A program made the translations under genes and the position numbers. The notes beneath the pieces were generated by a model that was not told where the DNA came from, did no database searches, and worked only from the letters and a program-made list of their open reading frames with translations. DNA of 6,244 nt from Flavobacteriaceae bacterium (lineage in GTDB: Bacteria > Bacteroidota > Bacteroidia > Flavobacteriales > Flavobacteriaceae), in the NCBI GenBank assembly GCA_016649785.1, contig JAENXB010000172.1, positions 1 through 6,244 of the forward strand. Direction: 5' to 3'. Shown here in pieces: positions 1-5,080 of this stretch (position 1 is the first letter of the stretch; the number at the start of each line of letters is the position of its first letter).

Positions 1-71
1 ATTCGGTTGAAATTCTGAAATATCTTCAGCAAAAACTCAGGGAAAATAATATTCAAATCCTGCATTCATGA
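1..71 (+). CDS. 3' end of a gene, probably 5-oxoprolinase subunit PxpA (partial)
   Basis: An open frame enters from the left edge (first full codon at 3) and stops at TGA 69-71, giving a 22-residue tail beginning SVEILKYLQQKL and ending in ILHS. The stop shares bases with the ATG of the next gene (ATGA, 68-71), so the two are translationally coupled. PxpA (LamB/YcsF family) binds 5-oxoproline-processing partners PxpB and PxpC and is usually encoded next to them. A C-terminal helix followed by a short hydrophobic strand fits the end of that family. The visible piece is too short to identify by itself, so the name rests on gene order. Confidence 0.5.
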   Translation, partial: SVEILKYLQQKLRENNIQILHS

Positions 72-808
72 ACAGTAAATTTCCCCGGATAAGAGCGATG
101 GGGGAACGTGCGATCCTGATTGAATTTGAACCTGAAATCAGTGAAAACACCCTTGAAAAGGTTTTATTTTACAAAAATAAAATTGAAGATCATTATTTTA
201 AAGTAAAAGTTGAGGTAATAAACACATATAACTCGTTATTAGTTTATTACGTTTACACAATAGAGAATGTCTATGATGAGGTTTCAGCCTTAAAAGGCCT
301 GTTTCAGGGAACTAAGATAACAAAAAAATCCATTGTACAACTTTATGATATTCCGGTGTGCTATGATGCCGAATTCGGTTTGGATCTGAAGTTGATATCC
401 CTGGAAAAGAACCTGTCCCTGGATCAAATTATCCGGTTGCATACCCAACCAATTTACACGGTTTATTTTATAGGTTTTTTACCCGGTTTCTTATACCTGG
501 GCGGTCTGGATAAAAAACTTCAGATCTCCCGAAAAATTCAGCCCCGAATGGAGGTCCAAAAAGGAGCTGTTGGGATAGGTGAAAATCAGACAGGAATTTA
601 CCCGAAATCAAGTCCCGGAGGATGGCAGATCATCGGCAATTCCCCGGTGCCTCTTTTTGATAAAAACAGGCTTCCTCCATGTGAGATTTCAGCAGGGGAT
701 AAAGTGAAATTTTATCAGGTTTCGAAAAGTGAATTTCTGAATATTTCAGAAGAAATTAAAGAAGGAAAATTTCAATTTAAAAAGGTGGATTATGAAGGCG
801 GAAATTGA
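68..808 (+). CDS. pxpB: 5-oxoprolinase subunit PxpB (KipI/AHS1 family)
   Basis: This is a subunit of the cytoplasmic ATP-dependent 5-oxoprolinase PxpABC, which hydrolyses 5-oxoproline (pyroglutamate) to glutamate. The 246-residue product carries the family signature in its second half: GFLPGFLYLGGL at residues 136-147, the basic segment around RKIQPR near 155-160, GAVGIG at 166-171, QTGIYP at 174-179, PGGW at 183-186, and a final AGDKVKF segment at 209-215. The N-terminus has the expected MGERAILIEF strand at 11-20. Length is slightly above the roughly 220 residues of E. coli PxpB, the excess lying mainly in a charged C-terminal tail (about 218-246). The ATG start overlaps the upstream stop, and the 3' end overlaps pxpC by 17 bp, so it sits inside an operon. 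Homologues in Bacillus are annotated KipI, an inhibitor of kinase KinA; the neighbouring pxpC makes the oxoprolinase role more likely. Confidence 0.93.
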   Translation: MNSKFPRIRAMGERAILIEFEPEISENTLEKVLFYKNKIEDHYFKVKVEVINTYNSLLVYYVYTIENVYDEVSALKGLFQGTKITKKSIVQLYDIPVCYDAEFGLDLKLISLEKNLSLDQIIRLHTQPIYTVYFIGFLPGFLYLGGLDKKLQISRKIQPRMEVQKGAVGIGENQTGIYPKSSPGGWQIIGNSPVPLFDKNRLPPCEISAGDKVKFYQVSKSEFLNISEEIKEGKFQFKKVDYEGGN

Positions 809-1661
809 AGTTTTACAACCGGGTTTATTTTCCACTATTCAGGATCCTGGCAGGAATGGATTTCTGAAATATGGCGTTCCAATGAGTGGAGTGATGGATC
901 TTTATGCAGCCCAAATGGCCAACCTTATTTTGCGAAATTCGCCTAATTCTGCAGTCCTTGAAATCACCCAAATGGGGCCAAAATTAAAATTTTCTGATCC
1001 CGCTAAAATCTCGATTTGTGGCGCTTTGCTTTCACCAAAAATCAATAATTTCAAGATAGGGAATAATAGGGTTTACAAAATTGAGGCTGGTGATGAATTA
1101 AGTTTTGGAAAACGACAGTTGGGCTGCAGGGCATATTTGGCAATTTCCGGAGGCTTTAAAACCGAAAAAATTCTGAAAAGCAGAAGTTGGTTTGAAGGTA
1201 TTACCGATAATTTTAAATTAAATAAGAACATGAAATTGCCTTATGAATCGACAAATGAATCTAAAATCGAAACCAACGCTTCCATAAAATTCACATCAGA
1301 ATACCTGGTGACATCTGAAATTGGGGTTTTTCCAGGTCCTGAATTTTATTTGCTCACTGAAGGTGAGCAGGAAATACTGAGATCCCGTAATTTTTCCATC
1401 GATAAAAACAACAACAGAATGGCCATTCAGTTACAGGAAATCATGGGAAATACGCTGAAACCAATCATTACCGGACCGGTATTGCCGGGAAGCGTTCAAC
1501 TCACTCCTTCGGGGAAATTGATCGTATTAATGCGGGATTGCCAAACTACGGGAGGGTATCCCAGGGTGATGCAATTAAGTGAAACAGGAATGAACAAGAT
1601 TGCACAAAAAATTATGGGCGATAGCGTTAGTTTCGCTTTTTTGGAAAGTCCACATCTTTAG
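792..1661 (+). CDS. pxpC: 5-oxoprolinase subunit PxpC (AHS2, biotin-dependent carboxyltransferase-like domain)
   Basis: This is the partner of PxpB in the 5-oxoprolinase complex, with a fold of the allophanate hydrolase subunit 2 / KipA type. Diagnostic segments are visible in order: VLQPGLFSTIQDPGR at residues 7-21, YGVPMSGVMD at 27-36, AVLEIT then GPKLKF at 54-67, LAISGG at 116-121, GVFPGPE at 178-184, NRMAIQL at 208-214, GPVLPGSVQLTPSGKLIVL at 228-246, and RDCQTTGGYPRV at 248-259. The length of 289 residues is a little below the usual 300-330, with no missing signature block. The ATG at 792 lies inside pxpB; a purine-rich AAGGTGG just upstream (about 782-788) could serve as a ribosome-binding site, which is notable in a phylum that rarely relies on one. 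No further gene follows closely, so this ends the operon. Known KipA-type regulators are relatives, but the adjacent pxpB supports the enzymatic role. Confidence 0.93.
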   Translation: MKAEIEVLQPGLFSTIQDPGRNGFLKYGVPMSGVMDLYAAQMANLILRNSPNSAVLEITQMGPKLKFSDPAKISICGALLSPKINNFKIGNNRVYKIEAGDELSFGKRQLGCRAYLAISGGFKTEKILKSRSWFEGITDNFKLNKNMKLPYESTNESKIETNASIKFTSEYLVTSEIGVFPGPEFYLLTEGEQEILRSRNFSIDKNNNRMAIQLQEIMGNTLKPIITGPVLPGSVQLTPSGKLIVLMRDCQTTGGYPRVMQLSETGMNKIAQKIMGDSVSFAFLESPHL

Positions 1662-1684
1662 CCTTGGATTATTGGGGTTTATAA

Positions 1685-1799
1685 AAATAAAAAAAGTGTC
1701 GTTGTTGTGATAAAGAAATATTAACAGCCCTACCTGGAAATACTTCACACGTTAAACGACACTTTTTTACCCCAAAACATTTTAGCTAACTAAAATAAC
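1685..1799 (-). ncRNA. Candidate small structured RNA on the minus strand
   Basis: Read on the minus strand, a perfect Bacteroidota promoter (1804-1834) points into this interval, giving a predicted 5' end near 1796-1799. The transcript would begin with a 7-bp hairpin (ATTTTAG / CTAAAAT, 1779-1796, 4-nt loop). A 14-bp perfect helix follows (1755-1768 with 1690-1703), then a small internal loop, a 5-bp helix (1745-1749 with 1706-1710) and an imperfect AT-rich apical part capped by CAG/CTG around 1725-1736. The 3' arm of the 14-bp helix runs straight into T7-A-T5 (1695 down to 1683), so the helix could double as the terminator. The product would be about 115 nt. A long rod with a central bubble resembles 6S RNA, and Bacteroidota have their own 6S classes, but I cannot match a consensus by eye. 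A bidirectional terminator-like hairpin is the simpler alternative. Confidence 0.5.
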
Positions 1800-1803
1800 A
1801 ATA

Positions 1804-1834
1804 CAAATTTAGCGGATAGATAAAATCGTCACAA
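1804..1834 (-). promoter_or_regulatory. Bacteroidota-type promoter (TTG - 20 bp - TAAATTTG), minus strand
   Basis: On the minus strand TTG lies at 1834-1832 and TAAATTTG at 1811-1804, separated by 20 bp. This matches the flavobacterial housekeeping consensus (-33 TTG, -7 TAnnTTTG, spacing 17-23) at every specified base. The nearest downstream sequence on that strand is the structured RNA candidate; no minus-strand protein gene follows, because pxpC lies on the opposite strand. The -33 element overlaps the left arm of the plus-strand terminator stem. Confidence 0.6.
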
Positions 1835-1855
1835 GGGGAAAAACCCCTTTTTTTT
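1833..1855 (+). terminator. Intrinsic terminator, plus strand, probably for the pxp operon
   Basis: AAGGGG (1833-1838) and CCCCTT (1844-1849) form a 6-bp stem with an A5 loop, followed by an uninterrupted T tract to 1855. This is the classic rho-independent layout for rightward transcription. The same CCCC can instead pair with the G run after the T tract (1857-1862), so two mutually exclusive folds are possible. It would end transcripts that read out of pxpC, about 170 bp downstream of its stop. Confidence 0.6.
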
Positions 1856-1895
1856 AGGGGGGAGGATCATTTATGCCATAATTTATATACATTTA

Positions 1896-1914
1896 TCTTA
1901 ACATTATATTAAGA
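1896..1914. promoter_or_regulatory. Short inverted repeat upstream of the 130-aa gene
   Basis: TCTTAA (1896-1901) and TTAAGA (1909-1914) form perfect 6-bp arms around a 7-bp spacer, ending 41 bp before the next start codon. The position suits an operator for the gene set beginning at 1956. In DNA this AT-rich such a palindrome can arise by chance, and I see no second copy in the window. Confidence 0.25.
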
Positions 1915-1955
1915 CCAATAAGAATGCTTGATTATTTAACTATAAAAAATAGTTT

Positions 1956-2348
1956 ATGGAAAAACCAAAAAAATGTATAAGTGTTGAAAAGGCGAAAGCA
2001 CTTCAAATTAAATGGAAAGAGTCCAGGGCAAAGGATATCGATCTGGCACAGGGATATCAGGATACCCGCGAATTCTGGTATAGTGTAGAGGAGCTTCAGG
2101 AATATTTGAATTACGTAAAGGAAAGATCTTCAGAGCAAGGGGTTAAAGATCCGGGAATCCGCATCTATTTTGGGGCGTATCCAAAATCTTCCACCAGGAA
2201 AAGTTATGCCACTGTTTTTCTTGCACCTACCAAAGAGCGATCAGCTCCCATTGAAGGTGAAGATGAAACTTCAATTAATCTCGACAATAATTATGAAATT
2301 GATCCATTGAATGAATCTAGTGGAGGTATGCCTCCTGTCACTTACTAA
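1956..2348 (+). CDS. Conserved-looking soluble hypothetical protein, 130 aa
   Basis: I do not recognise a named domain. The product has no signal peptide and no membrane segment, so it is predicted to be cytoplasmic. The N-terminal part is helical and charged (Lys/Glu-rich, residues 1-65) and includes REFWYSVEELQEYLNYV at 38-54. A short strand-like section follows (GIRIYFGAYP at 67-76 and TVFLAPT at 86-92). The C-terminus is acidic and probably disordered, ending in SSGGMPPVTY. This aromatic- and proline-rich pattern looks like a folded, conserved protein rather than a chance frame. It is separated by only 11 bp from the following membrane-protein gene, so the two are likely co-transcribed, and a role in the same signalling system is possible but unproven. 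The ATG at 1956 is the only plausible start, since the next methionine is residue 125. A small hairpin, AACTAT/ATAGTT (1938-1954), lies directly before it. Confidence 0.8.
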   Translation: MEKPKKCISVEKAKALQIKWKESRAKDIDLAQGYQDTREFWYSVEELQEYLNYVKERSSEQGVKDPGIRIYFGAYPKSSTRKSYATVFLAPTKERSAPIEGEDETSINLDNNYEIDPLNESSGGMPPVTY

Positions 2349-2359
2349 ATAACGTCGCC

Positions 2360-3085
2360 TTGCTGGAATATTTTATAGAGAAAAGCTTATTTATTGCTTA
2401 TATTTTTGAATTAATAGCTGCTTTGGCGGGAACCTATTATCTTAATAAATCACAGACTCAGGATAAAGGATTAAAATTATTCGTTTATAACCTCTGGTTT
2501 ATTTTGCTTATAGAAATGATTGGGATGTATGCCGCATGGAATTATTTTGATGATTATAAGACATTTCCAGGCTTAAGGAACTCGGTTTTTGCCAGTAATT
2601 ACTGGCTTTACAACTCAGCTAAAATTATTTTTCTCACAGTATTTTTTAATGTATTTATAAGCCGGATTACCTCTTTTAGGTTGAAGAAGTTCCTGTATGG
2701 TTTAACCATATTTTTTATACTAAGCTGTATTGCAAATTATATTTATTCAGACATTTTTTTTAAAGCTTTTTCCTCTTATACCACAATTTCAGGTAGTTTA
2801 ATACTGTTATTGTGTATTGGAAGCTTCTATTATGAAATGCTCCTAAGTGACAAAATTTTATATTTTTATAAGAATTTGCCTTTTTACATCTCCATAGGAG
2901 CAATGCTGTGGCATTTAAGTATAACTCCAATTTTTATTTACAATCGTTATCTCAACATGACAAATCCGGAATTCGTTAATTTCCACATAGACTTTCTTAG
3001 ATACGCGAATATTTTTATGTACTCCTGTTTTGCAATCGGTTTTTTAATTTGTTCTTCCAGGAAAATGGTTTTAAAATCGGTTTAA
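2360..3085 (+). CDS. Seven-helix integral membrane protein, possible sensor component
   Basis: The 241-residue product is predicted to cross the inner membrane seven times, at about residues 9-28, 39-58, 83-101, 111-129, 142-160, 173-194 and 213-231. It has short loops, basic stretches such as RLKK (107-110), and almost no soluble domain. Only TTG at 2360 (or CTG at 2363) can start it: an in-frame stop lies at 2318-2320 and the first internal ATG is at residue 53, which would delete helix 1. A rare TTG start is therefore likely. The segment LPFYISIGAMLWHLSITPIFIY (173-194) resembles late helices of 7TM proteins often encoded beside HisKA_3 kinases in Bacteroidota; that resemblance is from memory and unverified. 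With a kinase and regulator downstream, an input or ligand-sensing role is the best inference. A transporter or housekeeping membrane protein cannot be excluded. Confidence 0.82.
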   Translation: MLEYFIEKSLFIAYIFELIAALAGTYYLNKSQTQDKGLKLFVYNLWFILLIEMIGMYAAWNYFDDYKTFPGLRNSVFASNYWLYNSAKIIFLTVFFNVFISRITSFRLKKFLYGLTIFFILSCIANYIYSDIFFKAFSSYTTISGSLILLLCIGSFYYEMLLSDKILYFYKNLPFYISIGAMLWHLSITPIFIYNRYLNMTNPEFVNFHIDFLRYANIFMYSCFAIGFLICSSRKMVLKSV

Positions 3086-3130
3086 ATTATATTTTATGGT
3101 GCTGTTTAAGAAGAATTAAGAAAGTAAAAA

Positions 3131-3245
3131 AGTGTTTTTAGTGCAACTTTGAGACTTAGAGTCTTAGTGGCATGCGCTATCCAATGTTATTATTGCCAAA
3201 CTAAAATCACAAAGGAACACAAAGATTTTTTTGCGACTTTGATGC
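3131..3245. repeat. Degenerate CTTTG-rich intergenic repeat with inverted and direct copies
   Basis: TGCAACTTTGA at 3142-3152 recurs as TGCGACTTTGA at 3232-3242 (one mismatch in 11, 90 bp apart). Between them, the rightward text CTTTGAGACTTAGAGTCTTAGTGGCA (about 3147-3172, paraphrased here as CTTTG.G plus TTAG.GGCA) is echoed on the opposite strand at about 3193-3224 as CTTTGTG, CTTTGTG and TTTGGCA, giving an imperfect inverted repeat. A compact 5-bp hairpin, AGACT/AGTCT (3152-3164), sits in the left arm. Similar CTTTGTG-type repeats occur in non-coding DNA of many Bacteroidota, to my recollection. I see no transposase or clear target duplication. Confidence 0.45.
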
Positions 3246-3418
3246 AGGCCTTTTCGAAAAGCATAGAGATCGTACCTGTTAAACAAAAAGGATTTGTCTG
3301 CAATTTTCTAAAACAGAACCTATTTTATTATAGCCGACCGGGGAGAGGAAATGAAAGTATTGGATTAACTGGAAATGATGAAGCCGGAGGAAGAGCAGTC
3401 AAAACCCAAAAAATTAAT

Positions 3419-3438
3419 GTAAACTTGCTAAAGTTTAC
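3419..3438. promoter_or_regulatory. Perfect 20-bp palindrome just upstream of the kinase start
   Basis: GTAAACTT (3419-3426) and AAGTTTAC (3431-3438) are exact reverse complements separated by GCTA, ending 9 bp before the ATG at 3448. As DNA this would suit a dimeric regulator, for example autoregulation by the LuxR-type protein encoded at 4229. As RNA it would form an 8-bp hairpin covering the ribosome landing region. No T tract follows, so it is not a terminator. Confidence 0.45.
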
Positions 3439-3447
3439 CAGTATTAT

Positions 3448-4236
3448 ATGCTTTCTAAAGAGGAACTCTTACTAATTGTTTATTTTATAGTGGTCATTTT
3501 GTTTTTGGTCAGTTTCGCCATTATATTCTTTATCACATTTCAGAAGAGAAAAAATAAACTGCTTTATGAAAAATTTGAAGCCGAAAAAAGGTACGAACGC
3601 GAATTGGTGCAATCCAAGCTTGAAATTCAGGAGCAAACCCTAAAAAATGTCAGTTGGGAACTGCACGATAATATTGGACAGTTGCTTTCTGTAGCGAATA
3701 TGCAGCTAAACATACTTTCAGGCGCTATAGAAGAACCTTTTCAATCTAATGTCAAGGATATAAAAGAAGTTGTTTCCGGCTCGCTGCGTGAGGTGAGAGC
3801 GCTTTCCAGATCTTTGAATAACGAGGTGGTGGAATATGCAGGTTTGGAAGCTTCTGTCAAGGGTGAACTCTCAAGATTTGAACGTTTAAATATCATTAAA
3901 ACCTCCTTTGTTTCAATTGAAGATCCTTTTGAAATCCCTCAAAAGGACGCAATTATTCTTTTCAGGATCTTACAGGAGTTTTTCTCCAACGTGATCAAGC
4001 ATTCCAAAGCGTCTAAACTGGATGTGGAATTCCGGTATTCTGAAAATGAACTTTTTATCAACACTTCCGATAACGGAAAAGGTTTTGATCCTGAGGAAGT
4101 GGAAAAAAGTTCAGGCATGTTTAATATGAAAAGCAGGGCCGAACTCATAAAAACCGACTTTATTTTAAATTCTTCAGATGGTCACGGAACTTCTTTATCT
4201 TTACGTTATCTAACCAAAACCCTACAAAATGAGTAA
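3448..4236 (+). CDS. Sensor histidine kinase, HisKA_3 (NarL-partner) family
   Basis: This membrane-bound kinase would autophosphorylate on histidine and pass phosphate to the regulator encoded immediately downstream. The 262-residue protein has one N-terminal transmembrane helix (about 6-30), a charged coiled-coil linker (about 33-68), the HisKA_3 dimerisation motif ELHDNIGQLLS at 71-81 with phospho-acceptor His73, and a C-terminal HATPase domain. The ATPase shows the N box EFFSNVIKHS (177-186), DNGKG (208-212), a shortened second glycine box SGMFNMKSRAELI (222-234), and GHGTSLSL (245-252). The usual GxG before the NM motif is reduced to one glycine, a variation of uncertain effect. Only a few residues precede the helix, so no extracellular or PAS sensor exists; input must come through the membrane segment or a partner, for which the seven-helix protein upstream is a candidate. 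The ATG is 9 bp after a palindrome. It overlaps the regulator gene by 8 bp. Confidence 0.93.
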   Translation: MLSKEELLLIVYFIVVILFLVSFAIIFFITFQKRKNKLLYEKFEAEKRYERELVQSKLEIQEQTLKNVSWELHDNIGQLLSVANMQLNILSGAIEEPFQSNVKDIKEVVSGSLREVRALSRSLNNEVVEYAGLEASVKGELSRFERLNIIKTSFVSIEDPFEIPQKDAIILFRILQEFFSNVIKHSKASKLDVEFRYSENELFINTSDNGKGFDPEEVEKSSGMFNMKSRAELIKTDFILNSSDGHGTSLSLRYLTKTLQNE

Positions 4237-4864
4237 AACGATCATTATAGTTGACGATCACGTATTATTTGCAAAATCCCTGTTAGGCCTGGTCAATTCA
4301 TTTAATGGTTTTACTGTTTTGGAGGTTCTTAAGAACGGGCAGGAATTAATAGATTATTTACAAGCCAATAAGGTAAAACCCGAGCTTATTCTGCTGGACA
4401 TAAGAATGCCTGTTTTAAATGGAATTGAAACTATGACCTGGTTGAGAAAGCATCTGCCGGAGCAAAAAGCCCTGGCTTTAAGCATGGAGGATGATGAGAA
4501 TTTTATTCTTAAAATGATCCGTTTGGGTTGCCGGGGATATTTGCTGAAGGATATTGAACCAAAAGAATTTTTGAAAGCGCTCAATGCGGTTGTGGATACC
4601 GGCTATTATTTTAATTCTGAAGTTTCAGAAGCTTTAAATAATAATAATATCGAAGAAATAGAATTTGATCCACTTACAAAGCGGGAAATGGAATTTCTTC
4701 AATTTGCCTGTTCCGAAATGACGTATAAAGAAGTTGCCGATAAAATGAACTTAAGCCCAAAAACCATAGATGGCTACCGTGAAAATCTATTCAATAAACT
4801 AAAGGTGAAAAGCAGGGTTGGAATGGTGATTTTTGCAATTAAAAATGATATTTGCAGGGTTTAG
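4229..4864 (+). CDS. NarL/FixJ-type response regulator (receiver plus LuxR HTH)
   Basis: This is a cytoplasmic transcription regulator, 211 residues, the expected length for the family. The receiver domain (about 3-120) has the acidic pair Asp9-Asp10, the phospho-acceptor Asp57 in LILLDIRMP, Ser85 at the switch position (ALALSM), and Lys107 in GYLLKD. A linker leads to the LuxR-type helix-turn-helix at about 147-207, starting DPLTKREMEFLQF with recognition-helix text NLSPKTIDGYRENLFNKL (174-191). All key residues for phosphorylation are present. The ATG lies within the end of the kinase gene (8-bp overlap), indicating coupled expression and a cognate pair. Target genes cannot be read from the sequence, but nearby palindromes at 3419-3438 or 1896-1914 are candidate sites for autoregulation. 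No terminator is obvious after it. Confidence 0.95.
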   Translation: MSKTIIIVDDHVLFAKSLLGLVNSFNGFTVLEVLKNGQELIDYLQANKVKPELILLDIRMPVLNGIETMTWLRKHLPEQKALALSMEDDENFILKMIRLGCRGYLLKDIEPKEFLKALNAVVDTGYYFNSEVSEALNNNNIEEIEFDPLTKREMEFLQFACSEMTYKEVADKMNLSPKTIDGYRENLFNKLKVKSRVGMVIFAIKNDICRV

Positions 4865-4932
4865 AATTCAAAATTCAGGGTTCAAAATTTAAGGATTCAA
4901 AATTCAGGATTCAAAATTCAATTCAGAATTAA
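4865..4932. repeat. Tandem 14-15-bp repeat, about five copies
   Basis: The unit ATTCAAAATTCAGG appears at 4866-4879 and 4895-4908. A diverged copy (GTTCAAAATTTAAGG) lies at 4880-4894, a third close copy at 4909-4920 and a decayed one at 4921-4932. It begins directly after the regulator's stop codon. GAATT/AATTC pairs within the unit allow small hairpins. Such simple repeats vary in copy number by slippage; I see no coding or target-site role. Confidence 0.8.
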
Positions 4933-5048
4933 CTAATAATAACCCAACATAAAACCTGAAACCGTTGAGAATTTGCAAACTGATTTGGGGAAATTATAAA
5001 ACTCTCTTAATTTGCTGATTTTACTTTTAAGATAAGTGAATTCCTCAG

Positions 5049-5056
5049 TATCTTCG
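5049..5056 (+). promoter_or_regulatory. Possible -7 promoter element for the GNAT-nitrilase gene
   Basis: TATCTTCG differs by one base from the Bacteroidota -7 consensus TAnnTTTG and would place the transcript start near 5060, about 20 nt before the GTG codon. No TTG lies at the expected -33 spacing (only a T-rich stretch around 5025-5028), so the call is tentative. Confidence 0.35.
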
Positions 5057-5080
5057 CCTAAAATAAATTAAGAAAAGAAA

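Larger units (their letters stand above)
3086..3447. other. 362-bp interval without a convincing gene, between membrane protein and kinase
   Basis: The interval starts AT-rich, with no clear terminator after the membrane-protein gene. It contains a degenerate CTTTG-rich repeat region (about 3131-3245), then unremarkable sequence from 3246 to 3418, and ends in a perfect 20-bp palindrome (3419-3438) close to the kinase ATG. A frame from TTG 3149 to 3475 is open but overlaps the kinase by 28 bp, shows no recognisable protein character and includes the repeat, so I do not call it a gene. I found no good TTG/TAnnTTTG promoter here, so whether the kinase has its own promoter is unresolved. Confidence 0.6.

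Noticed and set aside
1672..1775. Small non-autonomous transposable element (MITE) with terminal inverted repeats
   Set aside because: There is no flanking target-site duplication, and the promoter plus T-tract layout on the minus strand is better explained by an RNA gene; a genome-wide copy search would be needed to revive it.
1928..1956. Promoter-like TTG, 19 bp, TAGTTTA before the 130-aa gene
   Set aside because: The last base of the -7 box is the A of the start codon, so transcription would begin after the only plausible start; the final G of the consensus is also missing.
1924..1980. Short upstream frame from ATG 1924
   Set aside because: It has only 18 codons, is out of frame with and overlaps the 130-aa gene, and is not protein-like.
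3149..3475. Open frame of 108 codons from a TTG, plus strand
   Set aside because: It starts inside the CTTTG repeat, overlaps the kinase by 28 bp, has no recognisable domain and shows a composition unlike the neighbouring proteins.
3939..4148. Minus-strand open frame of 69 codons
   Set aside because: It lies wholly inside the kinase ATPase domain, whose motifs are clear in the plus frame; it is an antisense shadow.
4354..4584. Minus-strand open frame of 76 codons
   Set aside because: It is antisense to the receiver domain of the response regulator and has no protein character of its own.
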